DNA from: Calditrichia bacterium
GTDB taxonomy: Bacteria > Calditrichota > Calditrichia > JAJRVZ01
DNA: 9,368 nucleotides
Reading direction: 5' to 3'
Assembly (NCBI GenBank): GCA_030634505.1
Contig: DAOWAQ010000057.1
Coordinates: 1-9,368, forward strand
A program made the position numbers and the translations under genes. The notes below the pieces were generated by a model. The model saw only the letters and a program-made list of their open reading frames with translations. It searched no databases and had not been told where the DNA came from. Positions 5,589 through 9,368 of this stretch are shown here, piece by piece (positions within the stretch are counted from its first letter, which is position 1; every line of letters starts with the position of its first letter).

Positions 5589-7067
5589 ATGAATATATTA
5601 TTCGTTTTTCCTGAAACTCCGGCAACTTTTTGGAGTTTTCGTAACGCGCTGAAATTTGTTTCTAAAAAATCATCCGAACCGCCCCTTGGATTAATCACTA
5701 TAGCCGCCATGCTTCCCGAGATTTGGGAAAATAAATTGATCGACTTAAATGTTTCCCCTTTGAAAGATGAACACTTGAATTGGGCAGACTATGTGTTTTT
5801 AACGGGAATGAACATACATATCTCATCTATGAAAAGAATTATTACACGGTGTAACCAGGTTGGCGTCAAAGTAGTTCTTGGTGGTCCTTTAGCCACTTTA
5901 GACTACAACCAGTTTTTAGGAATAGATCATTTTGTATTAGGTGAGGTGGAAAATATATTACCGGAATTTGTTAATGATTTGGAAAATGGAACTGCCAGAC
6001 ATATTTATAAATCAACCGGATTTCCTGATATTTCAAAGACGCCAATTCCAATGTGGAAATTATTGGAAATGAAGAAATATGTTTCGATGAGTGTTCAATA
6101 TTCACGCGGTTGTCCCTTTGATTGCGAATTTTGTGGTATTACCCTGTTAAACGGACATAGGCCCCGAACAAAAAATACAGCGCAATTTATAGCTGAATTA
6201 GAATCATTATACCAACTTGGATGGCGCAGTGGTGTTTTTGTTGTTGATGATAACTTTATCGGAAATAAAAAGAAATTAAAATCAGACTTGATGCCGGCAT
6301 TAATTGCCTGGTCGAAAAAACGAAAATATCCATTTGCCTTCGGAACTGAAGTCTCAATAAATCTCGCAGATGATGATACTTTGGTTCAACAAATGGCTGA
6401 AGCAGGATTTGATCACACATTTATCGGAATTGAAACCCCAAATACTGAAAGCTTGCTTGAATGCGGTAAATCTCAAAATTCAAAACGAGATATGGTAGAA
6501 TCTGTGAAAAAATTACAACGTCATGGAATAATTGTTTCCGGTGGATTTATTGTTGGCTTCGATAGCGATTCGACTAATATTTTTAAACAGCAAATTGCAT
6601 TCATCCAGAATAGCGGTATCGTAACAGCAATGGTGGGTTTATTAAATGCACCTTCCGGTACACGTCTTTTTCAGCGCATGAAATCCGAGAAACGTTTACT
6701 AAATATTATGAGCGGTGATAACATGGATGGCACAATGAATTTTATCCCAAAAATGAATTATCAAAAGTTGGTACAAGGTTATAAAGAAATTTTGGAAACC
6801 ATTTACTCACCCAAAGAATTTTATGATCGAGTGAAAACTTTTCTCATAGAATACCATCGTCCTTTTGAAATTCCCACTAAAGTGTCATTTAATCATATCA
6901 AAGCATTATTTAGATCAATGTGGGTGTTGGGAATTGTAGAAAAAGGAAAACGATATTATTGGAAATTGTTCATGTTGGGATTATTCAAATATCCGAAAAA
7001 ATTTCCGCTGGCAATTACAATGGCAATTTATGGTTTTCATTTTCGCCGAGTTACTGAAACTGTTTAG
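5589..7067 (+). CDS. B12-binding-domain radical SAM protein with DUF4070-like C-terminus
   Basis: Predicted radical SAM enzyme with an N-terminal cobalamin-binding-like Rossmann domain (residues about 1-140). Landmarks there are FPETPATFWSF (7-17), PPLGLITIAAMLP (31-43), VVLGGPLATL (95-104) and LGEVENILPEF (117-127). The canonical DxHxxG cobalamin-ligand motif is not visible, so any B12 would probably bind without a lower His ligand. The radical SAM core starts at SRGCPFDCEFCG, with cluster cysteines C175, C179 and C182 (CX3CX2C). FVVDDNFIG (217-225) and FIGIETP (278-284) follow in the usual barrel positions. The last 80-90 residues are basic and aromatic-rich and match what I recall of DUF4070. 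Hopanoid 2-methylase HpnP has the same overall architecture, but this protein looks closer to a large uncharacterised branch, so I do not assign a substrate. The length of 492 is normal. The gene is followed after 22 bases by the flavoprotein gene. Confidence 0.88.
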   Translation: MNILFVFPETPATFWSFRNALKFVSKKSSEPPLGLITIAAMLPEIWENKLIDLNVSPLKDEHLNWADYVFLTGMNIHISSMKRIITRCNQVGVKVVLGGPLATLDYNQFLGIDHFVLGEVENILPEFVNDLENGTARHIYKSTGFPDISKTPIPMWKLLEMKKYVSMSVQYSRGCPFDCEFCGITLLNGHRPRTKNTAQFIAELESLYQLGWRSGVFVVDDNFIGNKKKLKSDLMPALIAWSKKRKYPFAFGTEVSINLADDDTLVQQMAEAGFDHTFIGIETPNTESLLECGKSQNSKRDMVESVKKLQRHGIIVSGGFIVGFDSDSTNIFKQQIAFIQNSGIVTAMVGLLNAPSGTRLFQRMKSEKRLLNIMSGDNMDGTMNFIPKMNYQKLVQGYKEILETIYSPKEFYDRVKTFLIEYHRPFEIPTKVSFNHIKALFRSMWVLGIVEKGKRYYWKLFMLGLFKYPKKFPLAITMAIYGFHFRRVTETV

Positions 7068-7089
7068 AAATAAAAATTAAAGGATTATC

Positions 7090-8226
7090 ATGATAGATTA
7101 CAAAATGCCAAAACTACAGATTGGAGATTTAACAATAAATAAGGCCATAATTCAGGGTGGAATGGGAGTTGGAATATCACTTTCCGGACTTTCATCAGCC
7201 GTTGCTAATGAAGGTGGGATTGGAGTAATTTCTTCAGTAGGACTGGGATTGATAAATCCAAAATCAAAAGCAGGATACAGAGAGAACAACAAGCTGGCAT
7301 TAATAGAAGAAATTCGGAAAGCTCGTAGCAAAACCAAAGGAGTTATTGGCTTAAACATAATGGTAGCTGTATCTGATTTTGATGATTTTGTAAAAATAGC
7401 CATTGATGAAAAAATAGATATCATTTTTATCGGCGCCGGTCTGCCATTAAAACTGCCAAATACTGTGACATTAGAAGAACTTAAAGAATCCAAAACAAAA
7501 GTAGCTCCGATTGTCTCTTCAGGAAGAGCTGCCAAATTAATTTTTCAATCCTGGAGTAAAAACTATAATCATATTCCGGATGTTGTAGTTGTGGAAGGTC
7601 CAAAAGCCGGAGGGCATCTTGGCTTTAAATACGAACATATTAATGATAAAAATTATACGCTTGAAAAGTTGGTACCAGAAGTCGTAGATGCAGTTAAGAT
7701 TTTCGAAGATAAATACAACAAAAAAATACCTGTGATTGCTGCAGGCGGTGTATATACCGGCGCTGATATTTATAAATTTATGCAACTGGGTGCCGCCGCA
7801 GTTCAATTGGGAACAAGATTCATTGCCACCCATGAATGCGATGCTTCAATAGAGTTTAAAGAAAAGTTTGTTAATTGTAAAAAAGATGATATCACTATAA
7901 TTAAAAGTCCTGTTGGACTACCCGGAAGAGCAATAAAAAATAATTTTCTGGAAGATGTCTCAGCAGGAATTAAGCACCCGTTTAAATGTCCCTGGAAATG
8001 TTTAAAAACCTGTGATTTTGAAACTACGCCTTACTGCATAGCTCTGGCATTAACCAATGCTCAAAAAGGAAAACTCAATAATGGATTCGCATTTGCCGGC
8101 GCCAACGCATATAGAATTGACAAAATCATTTCAGTCAAAGAACTCATAACATCTCTCACAAAAGAATATGAAGAAATAGCTTTTGCAGAATTATCCAAAA
8201 AAAAAACAGTAACTAAAGTAGCTTAG
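7090..8226 (+). CDS. nitronate monooxygenase / FabK-like FMN oxidoreductase with Cys4 motif
   Basis: TIM-barrel flavoprotein of the nitronate monooxygenase (2-nitropropane dioxygenase) superfamily, which also includes the enoyl-ACP reductase FabK. Family motifs are the N-terminal IIQGGMGVGIS (20-30), the VEGPKAGGHLG loop (168-178) with the conserved His H176, and the FMN phosphate site PVIAAGGVYTGADI (214-227) followed by GAAAVQLGTRFI (234-245). A cysteine-rich segment, CPWKCLKTC plus a later Cys (C300, C304, C308, C316; spacing CX3CX3CX7C), precedes a conserved NGFAFAGANAYRI stretch (331-343). This cysteine motif is absent from classical enzymes and could hold metal or an Fe-S cluster; I recall it from a subgroup of anaerobe and FCB proteins. 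AAAGGA (7079-7084) lies 5 bases before the ATG and supports this start. Automated annotation would say nitronate monooxygenase, but the true substrate is uncertain. Probably co-transcribed with the radical SAM gene. Confidence 0.88.
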   Translation: MIDYKMPKLQIGDLTINKAIIQGGMGVGISLSGLSSAVANEGGIGVISSVGLGLINPKSKAGYRENNKLALIEEIRKARSKTKGVIGLNIMVAVSDFDDFVKIAIDEKIDIIFIGAGLPLKLPNTVTLEELKESKTKVAPIVSSGRAAKLIFQSWSKNYNHIPDVVVVEGPKAGGHLGFKYEHINDKNYTLEKLVPEVVDAVKIFEDKYNKKIPVIAAGGVYTGADIYKFMQLGAAAVQLGTRFIATHECDASIEFKEKFVNCKKDDITIIKSPVGLPGRAIKNNFLEDVSAGIKHPFKCPWKCLKTCDFETTPYCIALALTNAQKGKLNNGFAFAGANAYRIDKIISVKELITSLTKEYEEIAFAELSKKKTVTKVA

Positions 8227-8317
8227 TTCTTCTAGCCCCTTACTTTATATAATCAAATTTTGCTTTAAATTCTTCAAAAACTTATCTTTTAATCTAATAT
8301 TTAGTTTTATTTAACCA

Positions 8318-9202
8318 ATGCATAATAAAAATTATACAATTATATTAATTACTACCTTCTTTACAGTACTTTTGGAGAATTTCGTAATGGCAGATTTGTC
8401 AGAATTATTACCGGATAATGTTAATAATTGGGATAAAACAAAAGATGAACAAATCTATGATAAAGATAATCTATATGAATACATAAATGGTGGCGCAGAA
8501 TTATATATATCATATGGTTTTAATAAAGTATTGAGTTGCAAGTATGTTTGTGAAAATCAACCTGATATCTTCGTAGATATTTTTAATATGAGTAATTCGT
8601 TCAACGCTTTTGGCATATTTGCTCACTTCAGGGAAGTCATTGATAGCACTTATGGACAGGGGTCACAATATACTTCCGGTAATCTATTGTTTTGGAAGGA
8701 CAGGTATTTTATTTCTATCCTTGCCAGCCCGGAAACCGAAGAATCAAAAGCAACGATAGATTTATTAGCTCAATATATTGATAATAAAATTAAAGATACC
8801 GGTTCCATTCCTCCAATTATTAGCCTTCTCCCAAAAACCAATCTTATCCAGGAAAGTCTTCGTTATTTCCGACACTATATTTGGCTGAACTCATTTTACT
8901 TTATTGCGGATAAAAACATTTTAAATATAAATGAGAATACAGAAGCGGTTCTGGCAAAATATAAACATGATAAGCAACAAAGTATTTTATTACTCGTTAA
9001 TTATGAAAGTGAAAATGATGCAGACAGCGCTATCAATAGTTTTATAAATCAATACTTGCCGGCGATGAAAACAAATTCAATACAACAGGTTGAAGATGGT
9101 TCATGGATGGGATTTAAAACACAGGGCAAAATCATTACGATTATTTTTAATTCGCCAACTGAATTTTGGGCAAAAGAGTTGCTTGGTTCAATTAAATTAT
9201 AG
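8318..9202 (+). CDS. secreted DUF6599-like protein
   Basis: Protein of unknown function, 294 residues, most like the DUF6599 family. Residues 1-25 look like a Sec signal peptide: a Lys near the N-terminus, a hydrophobic IILITTFFTVLL core (8-19), and VMA (23-25) as a signal peptidase I site. No lipobox cysteine is present. The mature protein opens with LSELLP and W39, then the family hallmark YDKDNLYEYINGGAELY (47-63) and SYGF (65-68). The rest alternates strands and helices. Residues 84-154 and 222-293 share a layout of a strand, a helix, a strand ending near a Ser-Pro pair (137-138 and 279-280) and a closing helix, which hints at an internal duplication. It lies 91 bases after the flavoprotein gene with no Shine-Dalgarno site. 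From memory, such proteins often sit near redox or ferredoxin-like genes; this is context only and assigns no activity. Confidence 0.75.
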   Translation: MHNKNYTIILITTFFTVLLENFVMADLSELLPDNVNNWDKTKDEQIYDKDNLYEYINGGAELYISYGFNKVLSCKYVCENQPDIFVDIFNMSNSFNAFGIFAHFREVIDSTYGQGSQYTSGNLLFWKDRYFISILASPETEESKATIDLLAQYIDNKIKDTGSIPPIISLLPKTNLIQESLRYFRHYIWLNSFYFIADKNILNINENTEAVLAKYKHDKQQSILLLVNYESENDADSAINSFINQYLPAMKTNSIQQVEDGSWMGFKTQGKIITIIFNSPTEFWAKELLGSIKL

Positions 9203-9210
9203 AGAAAAAT

Positions 9211-9338
9211 CAAATTACAAATGCCAAACTACAAATAATACCAAAACAACAAATAGTCAAACAAAATCGTTTCGTTTGATATATAATAATTTATGAATTG
9301 TAATTTATTGGAATTTGTTTTTTGGAACTTGGAATTTA
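9211..9338. repeat. A-rich imperfect inverted repeat (CAAATTACAAATGCCAAA type)
   Basis: The left half (about 9211-9262) is made of A-rich words such as CAAATTACAAATGCCAAA, and the right half (about 9274-9338) is their imperfect reverse complement, ending TTGGAACTTGGAATTT. A perfect centre stem, TCAAAC (9257-9262) with GTTTGA (9274-9279), encloses an 11-base loop. This is a recognisable class of dispersed intergenic element in FCB-type genomes, similar to a miniature inverted-repeat element. Short open frames crossing it show no protein-like composition. It fills nearly the whole gap between the DUF6599-like gene and the next start. Confidence 0.65.
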
Positions 9339-9343
9339 ACTTC

Positions 9344-9351
9344 AAAGGAGG
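9344..9351 (+). promoter_or_regulatory. strong Shine-Dalgarno for the gene entering the right edge
   Basis: AAAGGAGG lies 5 bases before the ATG at 9357. It is the best ribosome binding site in the window and marks a genuine gene start, even though only four codons are visible. Confidence 0.85.
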
Positions 9352-9356
9352 TAATA

Positions 9357-9368
9357 ATGTCGAGATCA
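9357..9368 (+). CDS. 5' end of a gene cut by the window edge (M-S-R-S...)
   Basis: Only the codons ATG TCG AGA TCA are present, directly behind a near-perfect Shine-Dalgarno sequence. The product cannot be identified. A start of Met-Ser-Arg-Ser would be compatible with the n-region of a Tat signal peptide, and Tat-exported redox proteins would fit next to a secreted DUF6599-like protein, but four residues cannot show this. Confidence 0.6.

Noticed and set aside
9090..9296. A 68-codon open frame overlapping the end of the DUF6599-like gene and the A-rich repeat.
   Set aside because: It is out of frame inside a well-supported gene and then runs through repeat words, giving a low-complexity Asn/Thr/Lys-rich product; no ribosome binding site.

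Overview
The window is AT-rich (roughly two thirds A+T by eye) bacterial chromosomal DNA with eight complete protein genes and the first four codons of a ninth. I see no phage, plasmid, transposase, CRISPR, tRNA or rRNA signal. Several features fit a low-GC member of the FCB superphylum (Bacteroidota / Calditrichota / KSB1-like): a ProC with the Bacteroidetes-style active-site segment, mostly weak or absent Shine-Dalgarno sites, a secreted DUF6599-type protein, and gaps full of short dispersed palindromic repeats of kinds common in these lineages. This placement is an inference from family resemblance, not a database result.

Left part (1-3522, plus strand): amino-acid biosynthesis. Homoserine kinase (thrB) and threonine synthase (thrC) catalyse the last two steps of threonine synthesis. 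proC, for the last step of proline synthesis, follows after a 212-base gap. The thrB-thrC gap (108 bases) and the thrC-proC gap both carry dispersed repeats. proC begins with TTG behind the best ribosome binding site in this part.

Middle (3538-5275, minus strand): a two-component system transcribed towards proC. The membrane histidine kinase comes first and overlaps the OmpR/PhoB-type response regulator by 11 bases, so they form one operon. Just upstream of the kinase start are three copies of an 8-base half-site (TGTAAATA or its complement), a candidate autoregulatory operator. The divergent gap (5276-5588) also holds a compact multi-stem palindromic repeat.

Right part (5589-9368, plus strand): a B12-binding-domain radical SAM protein with a DUF4070-like C-terminus, a nitronate monooxygenase/FabK-like flavoprotein with an extra four-cysteine motif, then a secreted DUF6599-like protein. 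The first two are only 22 bases apart and probably co-transcribed. A long, imperfect A-rich inverted repeat follows. The window ends at a new gene (M-S-R-S...) with a near-perfect Shine-Dalgarno site.

The least explained items are the radical SAM / flavoprotein / DUF6599 neighbourhood, the Cys-rich C-terminal motif of the flavoprotein, the possible internal duplication in the DUF6599-like protein, the kinase operator, and the presence of at least four unrelated repeat families in under 10 kb. None amounts to proof of a new system.
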